Shown piece by piece: positions 36,625-44,969 of a stretch of 64,000 nt of DNA. Position 1 is the stretch's first letter, and each line of letters begins with the position of its first letter. The stretch comes from SHXO01 sp964523885 (lineage in GTDB: Bacteria > Pseudomonadota > Gammaproteobacteria > Burkholderiales > SHXO01). Under the pieces are notes generated by a model that saw only the letters and a list, made by a program, of their open reading frames with translations, searched no databases and was not told where the DNA came from. A program made the position numbers and the translations under genes. Where the stretch lies: positions 79,103 to 143,102 of the forward strand of contig CAZFYX010000072.1 of the NCBI GenBank assembly GCA_964523885.1, given 5' to 3'.

Positions 36625-37259
36625 TGCGGCCGCGCGGGGGCGGCCGTGCCGGCCCCGGCGGGCGTCGTCCCGGCGGCGGCGCCTGCGGGCGCAGCGCCGG
36701 CAGCCGGGCGCCCGGGCTGTGCCGCATCGTCGCGCCGCTTGGGCTGGATCACTGCGCGCACCCGGCCCTGCGGGTTGCCCGGGCTGGCGGCGGTCTTGCC
36801 GCCGCCGATCACCTGGTAGAACTCGGTGACCGCGTCGTAGGCGATGTAATCGCCGCGCACCTCGTCGGTCCCGCCCTTGAGCACCCGGGCGGTGGTGAAC
36901 AGCTGGACCTTGTCCTTCCTGCCGTCGTACTCCATGCGCTCGGCCCAGCCTTCGATGTATTCGTCGATGCCGTCGCGCTTCTGCCGGAAGTACGCGGGCT
37001 TGCCCCAGGCCGTGGCGTAGTTGAAGCCATCGGGATCCTGCGTCACCGTGGCGCGGTCGGCGCGCAGCATGAGCGTGCCCTGGGTCAGGGTCACGTTGCC
37101 CTCGAAATGGCTCTCCTTCTTGATGTCGTCCAGGGACATGCGGTCGGCCTCGATGTTGATCGGCTTGTCCCGGTCGCCGGCCTCGCCGAACGCGGCGAAG
37201 GGCACCAGGGCGAGCAACGCGAAGGCCAGGACGGCGGGCTTGGGTGTGGAGCGGCTCAT
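36621..37259 (-). CDS. lptA: LPS transport periplasmic protein LptA
   Basis: A 212-residue protein with a signal peptide ending near FAAFGEA and the OstA/LptA fold (INIEADRMSLDDIKKESHFEGNVTLTQG, VRGDYIAYDAVTEFYQV). LptA oligomers bridge the periplasm for LPS transit. The final 45 residues are Ala/Pro/Gly repeats, probably disordered. It lies 88 bp downstream of lptC; no further gene is seen in that gap. Confidence 0.93.
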   Translation of the reverse strand: MSRSTPKPAVLAFALLALVPFAAFGEAGDRDKPINIEADRMSLDDIKKESHFEGNVTLTQGTLMLRADRATVTQDPDGFNYATAWGKPAYFRQKRDGIDEYIEGWAERMEYDGRKDKVQLFTTARVLKGGTDEVRGDYIAYDAVTEFYQVIGGGKTAASPGNPQGRVRAVIQPKRRDDAAQPGRPAAGAAPAGAAAGTTPAGAGTAAPARPQ

Positions 37260-37347
37260 CGGCTTCCCGGACGGACGGGCATGCGGTTCGTGGACGTCGG
37301 CGGCAGGGGCGGCTGGCGTGTGGCGCGGCGACGGGGCGGACGTCGGA

Positions 37348-37956
37348 TCACTGCTGGCGCCGCCGGTCCCAGGGGAGAGGCTTGCCCTTCTGCGGGGTCT
37401 GGTACGTGCCGCGCACGCGCGACAGCAGCTTGAGCTGGCGCGTGGCGTTGTTGAATTCTAGGCCAACCGAGTGCACCACGCTATCGCCCTGGGTGAGAAC
37501 GACGGGCTTGTCGGTCAGCGCCGTGTCCTTGTCCGGGATCACGTGCAGGTAGCTGGTGGACATCGTCATCTCCTGGTCCCCGTCGAAGGCCGGGCGGCGC
37601 AGGAAGACGTTGTCGCGGAAGTACACGTCGTTGCCGTCGCCCGACAGCTCGCCGATGTCGGAGCGGATGCTCACCGGGGCGGCATCGGGATCGAAGTGGG
37701 TCAGCTCCGGCTGCTCCAGCTTGTAGCTGCCGTCATCGGGATAGTGGAACATGCGCCTGGCCTTCACCGAGTAGTTCGGCAGGCCGGTGAGCGCCATCTT
37801 GGTCGCGGCGAGGCCGTCGATGATCACGTCGGGATCGTGGCGCACGCTGCCGTCGCGCGCGGCCTCCGGCTCGACCACCTGGTCCAGCCAGTAGGTCAAT
37901 GCGGCCAGCCCTGCGAGCAGCAGGACGGGCACGTAGGCGACCCAGCGGTCCTTCAC
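37348..37956 (-). CDS. lptC: LPS export protein LptC
   Basis: A 202-residue protein with a single N-terminal transmembrane segment (VPVLLLAGLAALTYWLDQVV) and a periplasmic LptC beta-jellyroll (DVIIDGLAATKMALTGLPNYSV, VYFRDNVFLRR). It links LptBFG to LptA. The start is the GTG at 37956, which overlaps the kdsC stop as GTGA. The end is basic and Pro-rich. Confidence 0.92.
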   Translation of the reverse strand: MKDRWVAYVPVLLLAGLAALTYWLDQVVEPEAARDGSVRHDPDVIIDGLAATKMALTGLPNYSVKARRMFHYPDDGSYKLEQPELTHFDPDAAPVSIRSDIGELSGDGNDVYFRDNVFLRRPAFDGDQEMTMSTSYLHVIPDKDTALTDKPVVLTQGDSVVHSVGLEFNNATRQLKLLSRVRGTYQTPQKGKPLPWDRRRQQ

Positions 37957-38513
37957 GCCAGGTACTCCCGCAGCACGGCGGCGAGCGTGCCTTGTGCCTG
38001 CATCACCAGCTCGCACGCCTCCCGAACGGCGCCCTCACCGCCGCGCTGCCGGGTGACGTGGTGGGCGTGGGCGCGCACCAGCTGCGGTGCATCCGGCACC
38101 GTCAGGCCGAGGATGCAGCGGCGCATCACCGGCAGGTCGGGCAGGTCGTCGCCCATGCACGCGGCGGCGTCGGCGGCCAGGCCGGACTGCGCCAGGAGCT
38201 GCTCGAAGACCCGCAGCTTGTCCTCGGCGCCCTCGTGGAACGCCGCGATGCCCAGCTCGCGCACCCGGCGCCCCACGGCGGCGGACCGGCGCCCGGTGAT
38301 CACCGCCACCTGTACCCCGCTGCGCTGGAGCAGCTTGATCCCCAGGCCGTCCTGGATGTTGAACGCCTTGGTCTCCTCGCCGCCCGCGGCGTAGTAGAGC
38401 CGGCCGTCGGTGAGCACGCCGTCGACGTCGAGCACGAGGAGGCGCACTGCGCGTGCGCGCTGGAGGACCGCGTCGGGGGCCGGCGCAGGCTCGGGGGCCG
38501 CCGCGGCGTCCAC
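37953..38513 (-). CDS. kdsC: 3-deoxy-D-manno-octulosonate 8-phosphate phosphatase (KdsC)
   Basis: A 186-residue HAD-family phosphatase that releases KDO from KDO-8-phosphate. The nucleophile motif LLVLDVDGVLTDG, the VAVITGRRSAAV motif and the DDLPDLPVM motif identify the KdsC subgroup. The start GTG at 38513 overlaps the kdsD TAG by one base (TAGTG); no downstream ATG would preserve the first HAD motif. It is in tight order with kdsD and lptC. Confidence 0.94.
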   Translation of the reverse strand: MDAAAAPEPAPAPDAVLQRARAVRLLVLDVDGVLTDGRLYYAAGGEETKAFNIQDGLGIKLLQRSGVQVAVITGRRSAAVGRRVRELGIAAFHEGAEDKLRVFEQLLAQSGLAADAAACMGDDLPDLPVMRRCILGLTVPDAPQLVRAHAHHVTRQRGGEGAVREACELVMQAQGTLAAVLREYLA

Positions 38514-39517
38514 TAGATCACGCCGGCGCGCATGAGGTCGTGCGCGTTGAGGGCACCCACCAGGCGGTGGTCCGGATCGACCACCAGCACCTGGGTGATG
38601 CGGAACTCCTCCATCAGCCGCACCGCCTCGACGGCGAGGCGGTCGGGCCCGATGGTGCGCGGATCGACCTTCATGACCGCGTCGACGGTCACGGCCTTGA
38701 GGTCGAGCGGGCGGTCGAAGGCACGGCGCAGGTCGCCGTCGGTGAAGATGCCCGCCACGGTGCCATCGGGGGCGATGATCGCCGTCATGCCCATGCCCTT
38801 GCGCGACATCTCGAGGATGGCGGCGGGAAGCGGCGCGCCGAGTGCGGTGGTGGGCAGCGCATCGCCCTTGCGCATGACGTCGCTCACGTGGGTGAGCAGG
38901 CGCCGTCCGAGCGCGCCGCCGGGGTGCGACCGGGCGAAGTCGTCGGCGCTGAAGCCGCGCGCCTCCAGCAGGGCGACGGCGAGCGCGTCGCCGAGCGCGA
39001 GCGCCGCCGTGGTGCTGGCCGTGGGCGCGAGGCCCAGCGGGCAGGCCTCCTCCACGACGCCGGCATCCAGGTGCACGTCGGCCTCGCGAGCGAGCGACGA
39101 GCGCGGGTTGCCGGTCATCGCGATCAGGCGCGCGCCGCGGCGCTTGGCCAGCGGCACGATCGCGAGCAGCTCGGCGCTCTCGCCGGAATTGGACAGGGCG
39201 ATCATCACATCCTGCTCGGTGATCATGCCCAGGTCGCCGTGACTGGCCTCGGCCGGGTGGACGAAGAATGCGGGAGTGCCCGTGCTGGCCAGCGTGGAGG
39301 CGATCTTGGTCGCGACGTGGCCCGACTTGCCGATGCCGCTCACCACCGTGCGTCCGGGGCACTCGAGGACGAGCTCGACGGCGCGGGCGAAGTTGTTGTC
39401 GAGCCGCGTGGCCAGTGCGGCAACCGCCGCCGCTTCGATGCCGAGGGTGCGGCGGGCGCTCTCCAGGGCGCGCAGCGCGCGCGCGTCCGCCTGCGCGGCG
39501 GCGTGGGTCTTCGTCAT
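38513..39517 (-). CDS. kdsD: D-arabinose 5-phosphate isomerase (KdsD)
   Basis: A 334-residue protein with a sugar isomerase (SIS) domain (VVSGIGKSGHVATKIASTLAS, SNSGESAELLAI) and two C-terminal CBS domains. It makes arabinose-5-phosphate for KDO synthesis. The HGDLGMITEQDVMIALS region is diagnostic. The ATG at 39517 gives the family length; a TATACT -10-like element lies only about 9 bp upstream (39526-39531), so the transcript may be nearly leaderless. It is divergent from the antiporter gene. Confidence 0.94.
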   Translation of the reverse strand: MTKTHAAAQADARALRALESARRTLGIEAAAVAALATRLDNNFARAVELVLECPGRTVVSGIGKSGHVATKIASTLASTGTPAFFVHPAEASHGDLGMITEQDVMIALSNSGESAELLAIVPLAKRRGARLIAMTGNPRSSLAREADVHLDAGVVEEACPLGLAPTASTTAALALGDALAVALLEARGFSADDFARSHPGGALGRRLLTHVSDVMRKGDALPTTALGAPLPAAILEMSRKGMGMTAIIAPDGTVAGIFTDGDLRRAFDRPLDLKAVTVDAVMKVDPRTIGPDRLAVEAVRLMEEFRITQVLVVDPDHRLVGALNAHDLMRAGVI

Positions 39518-39658
39518 GGCGGCCGAGTATACCCGCTCCGCGGGCCGCCGCTCACCCATGGCCGGATGCAGTCGCATGCTGGCGGCGGTGTGCCGGAAGT
39601 GCTGTGCTAAAGTCGGTCGCATCCGTCATTCCCCGCCACCCGCTTTCGCTGCCGCCCG

Positions 39659-41629
39659 ATGCGCGACCAGCTCGAGATCGTCCTGCTGCTGCTCGCTACC
39701 GCGGTCGTGGTGGTGGTCGCCTGCCGGCTGGTGCGCCTGCCGGCGCTGGTGGGATATCTGCTCGTCGGCATCCTGATCGGACCCCACGCCCTGGGCTGGG
39801 TTCCCGACAGCGAGCAGACCCGCTACCTGGCCGAGTTCGGCATCGTGTTCCTGATGTTCAGCGTCGGGCTCGAATTCAGCCTGCCCAAGCTGGTGGCGAT
39901 GCGCGCGACGGTGTTCGGCCTGGGGGGCGCACAGGTCGCGGTCGCCGTTGCGCTGGCGCTGGCAGCGGCGCTCGCGCTGGGGCTGCACTGGTCCGCGGGG
40001 CTTGCCCTGGGCGGTGCGCTGGCGATGTCCTCGACCGCGATCCTGGGCAAGATGCTCTCCGAGCGCCTCGAGCTGAACGCGCCGCACGGGCGCCAGATCA
40101 TCGGCGTGGCGCTGTTCCAGGACCTCGCGGTCGTGCCGTTCCTGATCCTGATCCCGGCCTTCGGCGCCGGGCCCGAGGTGCTGGGCACCAGCCTGGCGTG
40201 GGCCGCGGTCAAGGCCGCAGTCGTGCTCGCGCTGATCCTGTTCGTCGGGCAGCGCGTGATGCGGCCGTGGTTCCACCTCGTGGCCCGGCGCAAGTCGCCC
40301 GAGCTGTTCATGCTCAACGTGCTGCTGTTCACGCTCGGGCTGGCCTGGCTCACGCGCCAGCTCGAGCTCTCGCTCGCGCTCGGCGCCTTTCTCGCCGGCA
40401 TGCTGATCTCGGAGACCGAGTACCGCTACCAGGTGGAGCAGGACATCCGCCCGTTCCAGGATGTGCTGCTCGGGCTGTTCTTCGTCACCGTGGGCATGGC
40501 GCTCGACCTGCGCGAGCTGGGGCGGCACTGGGCCTGGGTGGCGGGACTGCTGCTGGCGCTGCACCTGGTGAAGACTGCGTCGATCGTCGGCCTGTCGCGC
40601 CTCTTCGGCAGCGATACCGGCACCGCGCTGCGCACCGGGCTGGCGCTGGGCGGCGCCGGCGAGTTCGGGCTGGTGCTGGTCACGCTCGCGTTCGAGCACA
40701 GCCTGTTCGCCCCCGCGGTGGAGCAGGTCGTGCTGGCCACGCTGATCCTCTCCATGCTGGTGTCCCCGTTCATCATCGAGCGCAGCGAGCACATGGTGCG
40801 CAGCCTGAGCGGCGCGGAGTGGATGAACCGGGCGATGGCGCTGCACGCGATCGCGGCCCGGACCATGTCGGCCGAGCAGCACGTCATCGTCTGCGGTTAC
40901 GGGCGCAGTGGACAGAACCTCGCCCGCCTGCTGGAGCAGGAGAAGATCGCGTTCATCGCGCTCGACGTCGATCCGCTGCGCGTGCGCGAGGCCGCCGCCG
41001 CGGGCGAGAGCGTGGTGTTCGGCGACGCGGCGCGCCGGGAAGTGCTGCTGGCCGCCGGCCTGGGACGCGCCAAGGCGCTGGTGATCACCTACGCCAACGT
41101 GCAGTCGGCGTTGAAGATCCTCGTGCTGGTGCACGAGCTGCGCCCGGGCCTGCCGGTGATCGTGCGCACCCGCGATGACGGCGACATCGACCGGCTGAAG
41201 GAGGCCGGCGCTGCCGAGGTGGTGCCCGAAGTGCTGGAAGGCAGCCTCATGCTGGCCTCGCACGCGTTGATGCTGGTGGGCGTGCCGCTCAACCGCGTGC
41301 TGCGCAGGATCCGCGAGACGCGCGAGACCCGCTACGGGCTGTTCCGCGGATTCTTCCGCGGGATCTCGGACGAGGCCGGCGAGCAGCGCGATCACCTGCA
41401 GCCGCGGCTGCACTCGGTCACGCTGGCTGCCGGTGCGTGGGCCGAGGGGCGTGCGCTGCGCGAGATCGACCTGCCGAAGGTGGGGGTGGAAGTCACGGCG
41501 CTGCGCCGGCACCGCCAGCGCGACACGCATCCGGACCCGGACACCCGGCTGCAGACCGGCGACGTGCTGGTGTTGCGGGGGCAGGAGGAAGCGCTGGCGG
41601 CGGCCGAGGCGAAGCTGCTGCAGGGCTGA
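39659..41629 (+). CDS. KefB/YbaL-type CPA2 cation:proton antiporter with RCK domains
   Basis: A 656-residue protein with about 12 transmembrane helices of the Na+/H+ exchanger fold (LPALVGYLLVGILIGPHALG, FLMFSVGLEFSL, ALGGALAMSSTAILGKML). An RCK_N/TrkA domain begins near residue 405 (HVIVCGYGRSGQNLARLLEQ) and an RCK_C domain follows at the end. This architecture matches potassium efflux systems regulated by nucleotide or glutathione adducts. Placement divergent from kdsD is common in betaproteobacteria. The 141-bp spacer holds a TAAAGT -10-like hexamer (39608-39613) on the + strand. Confidence 0.92.
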   Translation: MRDQLEIVLLLLATAVVVVVACRLVRLPALVGYLLVGILIGPHALGWVPDSEQTRYLAEFGIVFLMFSVGLEFSLPKLVAMRATVFGLGGAQVAVAVALALAAALALGLHWSAGLALGGALAMSSTAILGKMLSERLELNAPHGRQIIGVALFQDLAVVPFLILIPAFGAGPEVLGTSLAWAAVKAAVVLALILFVGQRVMRPWFHLVARRKSPELFMLNVLLFTLGLAWLTRQLELSLALGAFLAGMLISETEYRYQVEQDIRPFQDVLLGLFFVTVGMALDLRELGRHWAWVAGLLLALHLVKTASIVGLSRLFGSDTGTALRTGLALGGAGEFGLVLVTLAFEHSLFAPAVEQVVLATLILSMLVSPFIIERSEHMVRSLSGAEWMNRAMALHAIAARTMSAEQHVIVCGYGRSGQNLARLLEQEKIAFIALDVDPLRVREAAAAGESVVFGDAARREVLLAAGLGRAKALVITYANVQSALKILVLVHELRPGLPVIVRTRDDGDIDRLKEAGAAEVVPEVLEGSLMLASHALMLVGVPLNRVLRRIRETRETRYGLFRGFFRGISDEAGEQRDHLQPRLHSVTLAAGAWAEGRALREIDLPKVGVEVTALRRHRQRDTHPDPDTRLQTGDVLVLRGQEEALAAAEAKLLQG

Positions 41630-41642
41630 GTCCGGTGCGGCG

Positions 41643-41663
41643 CCCGGGCTGGGGAGCCCCGGG
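41643..41663. terminator. GC-rich hairpin between convergent antiporter and prepilin genes
   Basis: CCCGGGCT (41643-41650) pairs with AGCCCCGGG (41655-41663) with one bulged C and a GGGG loop. It fills almost the whole 34-bp space between the two stop codons. There is no T-run, so it is a possible bidirectional transcription barrier rather than a classical terminator. Confidence 0.4.
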
Positions 41664-42386
41664 TCAGAGGAGCGTGGCAGCCCCGCAGTTGACCTGGCCG
41701 CCACCGACGTTCCAGGCGGCTGTCGACCCATCGGCGGTGAGACAGTGCGTCCCGCCCGCGCCCCAGGTGGGCGCGTCCGCATCCGCAGCATAGGTGGAGA
41801 ACTGGAAGCGCCCGGAGGCGGGCAGTCCGTCATCGATCTTGCGGTCGACCTCGGCCAGGATCTCCACCGCGACATTGTTGCCGGTCTTGATGTTGTGACG
41901 GCGCGCCGGGTTGGCGCTGTAGCCCCACTTGTTGTCGAAGGCGATCTGCAGGAACCCGCCGGTCGCGTTGCGGGGCGCATTCTCCGGCGTCACCGTGGTG
42001 GTCGAACTGGTGGCGGTGAAGTTGCCGTTGAGCAGCCCCGCCCCGCTCATGTGGGCCCACGCCAGGATCGACTCACTGGGCGTGGTGGTGTCCTCGACGC
42101 GCCCGTTGCCGTTGCCGGATGGGCAGGCCGGGACACAGGGAATCATCAGGTGCGCTTCCGCGTAGTCGCCTGGCAGCGCCTTGTAGCGGTCCTGGAAGGC
42201 GATGACCGCGGTGGCAGCGGCATCCTGCTCCGCGATCAGCGAGCGCACCCGGGCGTTCTGGATCAGCTGCTGCCCCTGCATGACCCCGGCGACGAGCATG
42301 CCCACGATCACTAGGATGATCGCCATCTCCAGCAGGGTAAAGCCGCGCTGGGGAGGGCGAGCCGGAGGGGCACGGAGGGTCATCAC
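41664..42386 (-). CDS. Prepilin-like protein 1 of a tandem triplet
   Basis: Encodes about 240 residues with a prepilin peptidase site RGFTLLE (cleavage G/F, Glu+5) and a hydrophobic alpha-helix. The globular part has YKALPGDYAE, GNGNGRVED, VAVEILAEVDRKIDDGLPASG and a C-terminal Cys pair ending NCGAATLL. It is paralogous to the next two genes. The start is uncertain: GTG at 42386 or ATG at 42383, both with a poor ribosome site. It is separated from prepilin 2 by an intrinsic terminator, so it must have its own promoter, not identified. Confidence 0.88.
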   Translation of the reverse strand: MMTLRAPPARPPQRGFTLLEMAIILVIVGMLVAGVMQGQQLIQNARVRSLIAEQDAAATAVIAFQDRYKALPGDYAEAHLMIPCVPACPSGNGNGRVEDTTTPSESILAWAHMSGAGLLNGNFTATSSTTTVTPENAPRNATGGFLQIAFDNKWGYSANPARRHNIKTGNNVAVEILAEVDRKIDDGLPASGRFQFSTYAADADAPTWGAGGTHCLTADGSTAAWNVGGGQVNCGAATLL

Positions 42387-42450
42387 CTACATGATATCGA
42401 CTACGGCTCCCCCTTACTTGACCGGAATCATCAGTACAGCGGCACGAATG

Positions 42451-42479
42451 AAAAGGCGGCAGCCGGTGGCTGCCGCCTT
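42451..42479 (-). terminator. Strong intrinsic terminator after prepilin 2
   Basis: A perfect 12-bp inverted repeat (42453-42464 with 42468-42479, GGT loop). On the - strand the stem ends CCGCC-TTTT, giving a short U-tract. It lies 38 bp after the stop of the prepilin gene at 42517-43206. Confidence 0.8.
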
Positions 42480-42516
42480 GCTGTACCGCACAATGCGGGG
42501 CTTGCGCCCCCCGGGA

Positions 42517-43206
42517 TCAGAACAGGCTGGCCCCGCCGCAGTTGGTCTCGCCGTCGGCGATCTTCCAGTTGCCGCTGCCGCCAGTGCCATCCACGCAGTT
42601 CGCGGCGGCCGGCTCGCCCCCCGTTGCTGCCGAGTAGGTCGAGAACTGGAACGAGCCCGTATAGGGACGCCCGTCGTCGATCTTCCGGTCCACCTCGGCG
42701 ATGATCTCCACCGGCACCTGGGTGCCCGTCTTCAGGTTGTGCTTGGACGAGGACGTCCCGCTCGGGTCGCCGTAGTTGGCGTCGTAGATGACCTGCAGGT
42801 AGGAGCTGTAGGGGTTCTTCGGCGTGTTGGCGTCGTCGGGCGTGGTCGCGCCGCTGTTGGCGCGGTAGCTGCCGTTCATGAAGCCGGCGGCCGTCAGGTG
42901 CGTCCACACCAGGATCGTCTCGTTGCCGGTCTCGATGCGGCCGTTGCCGTTGCCGTTCGGGCACGGCGTATCGCCGCACTTGATGTTGGGATCGGCGGCG
43001 GAGTAATCCCCCGGCAGTGCGCGATAGCGGTCCTGGAAGCCGAAGAAGGCGGCCTTGATGCCGTCCTGCTGCGAGATCAGGTTGCGCACGCGCGCCCCGG
43101 TGATCAGTTCCTGGCCCTTGAGCACGCCGCCCAGCAGCAGCCCGATGATGACCAGCACGATGGCGATTTCGATGAGAGTGAAGCCCTGGTTTCTGCGCAT
43201 ACTCAT
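42517..43206 (-). CDS. Prepilin-like protein 2 of a tandem triplet
   Basis: Encodes 229 residues. The processing site is QGFTLIE near residue 9, then an IAIVLVIIGLLLGGVLKGQEL helix. The head domain has YRALPGDYSA, CGDTPCPNGNGNGRIE, WTHLTAAGFMNGSY, VPVEIIAEVDRKIDDGRPYTG and a C-terminal end NCGGASLF, parallel to both neighbours. Two start codons (43206 and 43200) are both served by a GAGGAGCAGGAA region. It lies 61 bp after prepilin 3, probably on the same sigma-54 transcript. Confidence 0.9.
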   Translation of the reverse strand: MSMRRNQGFTLIEIAIVLVIIGLLLGGVLKGQELITGARVRNLISQQDGIKAAFFGFQDRYRALPGDYSAADPNIKCGDTPCPNGNGNGRIETGNETILVWTHLTAAGFMNGSYRANSGATTPDDANTPKNPYSSYLQVIYDANYGDPSGTSSSKHNLKTGTQVPVEIIAEVDRKIDDGRPYTGSFQFSTYSAATGGEPAAANCVDGTGGSGNWKIADGETNCGGASLF

Positions 43207-43267
43207 TTCCTGCTCCTCTTAGCTCCTGAAAGTTGAACCTGCGATTCCTGACCTCTGCCCGGCGCGG

Positions 43268-43987
43268 CTACAACAGCAGCGCCGCGCCGCAATTCGAGTT
43301 GCCTGCCGGGATGTTCCAGTCCGCGTCCGGTGCCGCCGCGGTCGTGCACTGGTTGCCGCCCTCGCCCGGCTGCACCGAGCCGTTGGCCGCGTAGGGCGAG
43401 AACTGCAGCACGCCGTGGTAGGGGCGGCCGTCGTCGGTCTTGCGATCCATCTCCGCGAGCACTTCCACCGGGACCTGCGGTCCGGTCTTGAGCGTGTGGT
43501 GCGGGGTGGAGTTGCCGCCGACGCCGTAGCGGCCGTCGAAGGAAATCTGCATGTACGCCCCGTACGGGTTTCTGGGGGTGTTCTGCTCAGTCGAACCGGT
43601 CGCGCCGCTCGCCATCTCGTAGTCGCCCTTGAGCAGCCCCGACCGGGTGAGGTGGGTCCAGACCAGCAGGTCCTCCCGCACCTCGCTGCCGTTCACCGGG
43701 GTCTCGTCCGGCCGGATGCGGTCGTCCCCGTTGCCGTGCAGGCAGGGTGCGGCGCCGCAATCGAGCGCTGCGAGCTGGTTGGCATAGTCGCCGGGCAGCC
43801 CATGGAAGCGGTCCTCGAAGCCGAAGAACGCCGCCCGGATCTCGTCCAGCTGGCCCGACAACCGCTTCACCTTCGCGCTGGTAATCATCTCCTGGCCCTT
43901 CAGAATTCCCGCCAACACCATTCCGACGATCAGTACCACGACCACGATCTCCAGCAGCGTGAAGCCCCTTTGCAATCGTGCGTACAT
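43268..43987 (-). CDS. Prepilin-like protein 3 of a tandem triplet (promoter-proximal)
   Basis: Encodes 239 residues from the ATG at 43987, which has AGG five bases upstream; a GTG at 43993 is less likely because it sits directly on that AGG. The processing site is RGFTLLE, followed by VVVVLIVGMVLAGILKGQEM. The head contains FHGLPGDYAN, CGAAPCLHGNGDDRI, VPVEVLAEMDRKTDDGRPYHG and a C-terminal NCGAALLL. It is the first gene after a sigma-54-type promoter and is probably co-transcribed with prepilin 2. Confidence 0.9.
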   Translation of the reverse strand: MYARLQRGFTLLEIVVVVLIVGMVLAGILKGQEMITSAKVKRLSGQLDEIRAAFFGFEDRFHGLPGDYANQLAALDCGAAPCLHGNGDDRIRPDETPVNGSEVREDLLVWTHLTRSGLLKGDYEMASGATGSTEQNTPRNPYGAYMQISFDGRYGVGGNSTPHHTLKTGPQVPVEVLAEMDRKTDDGRPYHGVLQFSPYAANGSVQPGEGGNQCTTAAAPDADWNIPAGNSNCGAALLL

Positions 43988-44023
43988 CGTCACCTGGGTC
44001 TGCGCCGCTTACGGGCAGCATCC

Positions 44024-44043
44024 AAAGCCAGATCTGTGCCACC
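44024..44043 (-). promoter_or_regulatory. Sigma-54 (-24/-12) promoter of the prepilin genes
   Basis: On the - strand the sequence reads TGGCAC-AGATC-TGGCT. The invariant GG (44039-44040) and GC (44027-44028) are separated by exactly 10 bp; the -24 half is a perfect match and the -12 half differs from TTGC at one base. The predicted start is near 44015, leaving a leader of about 28 nt before the prepilin ATG at 43987. rpoN and a GAFTGA activator are encoded in the same window. Confidence 0.65.
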
Positions 44044-44102
44044 GAAATATACGGTTCCGGATGAGTGACTTAGGTGGGAATGTCAAGGACCTGCGCGAGG
44101 GT

Positions 44103-44116
44103 CGGCCAGGTGGCCG
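44103..44116. promoter_or_regulatory. Inverted repeat, possible activator site upstream of the sigma-54 promoter
   Basis: CGGCCA-GG-TGGCCG is a perfect 6+6 inverted repeat about 88-101 bp upstream of the predicted start, the usual distance for an enhancer-binding response regulator. GC-rich palindromes are frequent here, so the link to the regulator is inference. Confidence 0.35.
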
Positions 44117-44150
44117 GGGGCGACCTCAGGGCGGTCCAGATTGACCCAAG

Positions 44151-44969
44151 CTACTGATTCCGCTTGGAAGAAGGATCTGCGGGCGGGGTGATCGCAGGCC
44201 CGGCGGCAGGCAGACGCGATCTCGACGCAGGTGTCGACTTCTCGGCGTTCTCGAGCGCTTGCAGCCGCTGGGTGAGGAACTGCAGCTCGTGCGGGTCGGT
44301 GACCACCCCGCTGTCCAGGAGGCCACCGAGCAGGATCCTGGCGGCCTCGTACTGCCCCATGTCCTCGTAGATGAAGATCTCGAGCTGGCGCGCCCATGCC
44401 GGCGCTTCGCCCGGCTGCGTACCCTCGCGCAGGGCGCGGGCGTAGCGCAGCGCCAGCTCGTTGTCCTTCAGGCGGTGCTTGGCCATGATCACGGCATGCG
44501 CGAGCCAGCGCCAGCGGCGCGCGGGGTCTTCCTGGAAGGACCGGTACACCAGATCCAGCATGCGGCGCTGGCGCTGCGGGTCGGGCACCTGGGAATACAC
44601 CTGCGAGGCCAGCAGCAGCGGGTACTGGCCCCGGGGATCGAGCTGGAGGATGCGCGCCAGCCAGGCCTCGACCCGCTGGTAGTCGAGATCCGCGAACGGG
44701 ATGCTGATGCCGGCCTGGTTGTCGTAGGCCTGCAGGTAGAGCGTGAGCAGCTGGGCGAGGACCACGGGGTCGCCGAGGCTCGCGAGGCGCAGCGCGTCGA
44801 TGCCAGGAGGAGGCGGCAGGGCCTGCGCGCGCGCGGCGGGCGGCGGCTGGAGCGCCGACAGCACCACCTGCGCGGCAAGCGCTGCCGTCAGCGCGAGCCG
44901 CATGCCGGCCGGGACGTCGGCGAGCGGACGCTCGGTGCTGGAGCGGTCCAGCCAGGTCTTCAGGCCCAT
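44151..44969 (-). CDS. Membrane-anchored TPR-like protein linked to an ABC permease
   Basis: Encodes 272 residues. An N-terminal cytoplasmic stretch and one membrane segment (MRLALTAALAAQVVLSAL) are followed by helical repeats resembling tetratricopeptides (VEAWLARILQLDPRGQYPLLLASQVY, ELALRYARALREG). A Pro/Ser/Lys-rich tail closes the protein. Its ATG overlaps the stop of the ABC permease gene by one base, so the two form a unit. No defined family; probably a periplasmic or membrane partner of the permease. Confidence 0.72.
   Translation of the reverse strand: MGLKTWLDRSSTERPLADVPAGMRLALTAALAAQVVLSALQPPPAARAQALPPPPGIDALRLASLGDPVVLAQLLTLYLQAYDNQAGISIPFADLDYQRVEAWLARILQLDPRGQYPLLLASQVYSQVPDPQRQRRMLDLVYRSFQEDPARRWRWLAHAVIMAKHRLKDNELALRYARALREGTQPGEAPAWARQLEIFIYEDMGQYEAARILLGGLLDSGVVTDPHELQFLTQRLQALENAEKSTPASRSRLPAAGPAITPPADPSSKRNQ

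Noticed and set aside
42387..42450. Sigma-54 promoter for prepilin 1
   Set aside because: No GG-N10-GC element with a TGGCAC-like -24 half was found in this spacer.
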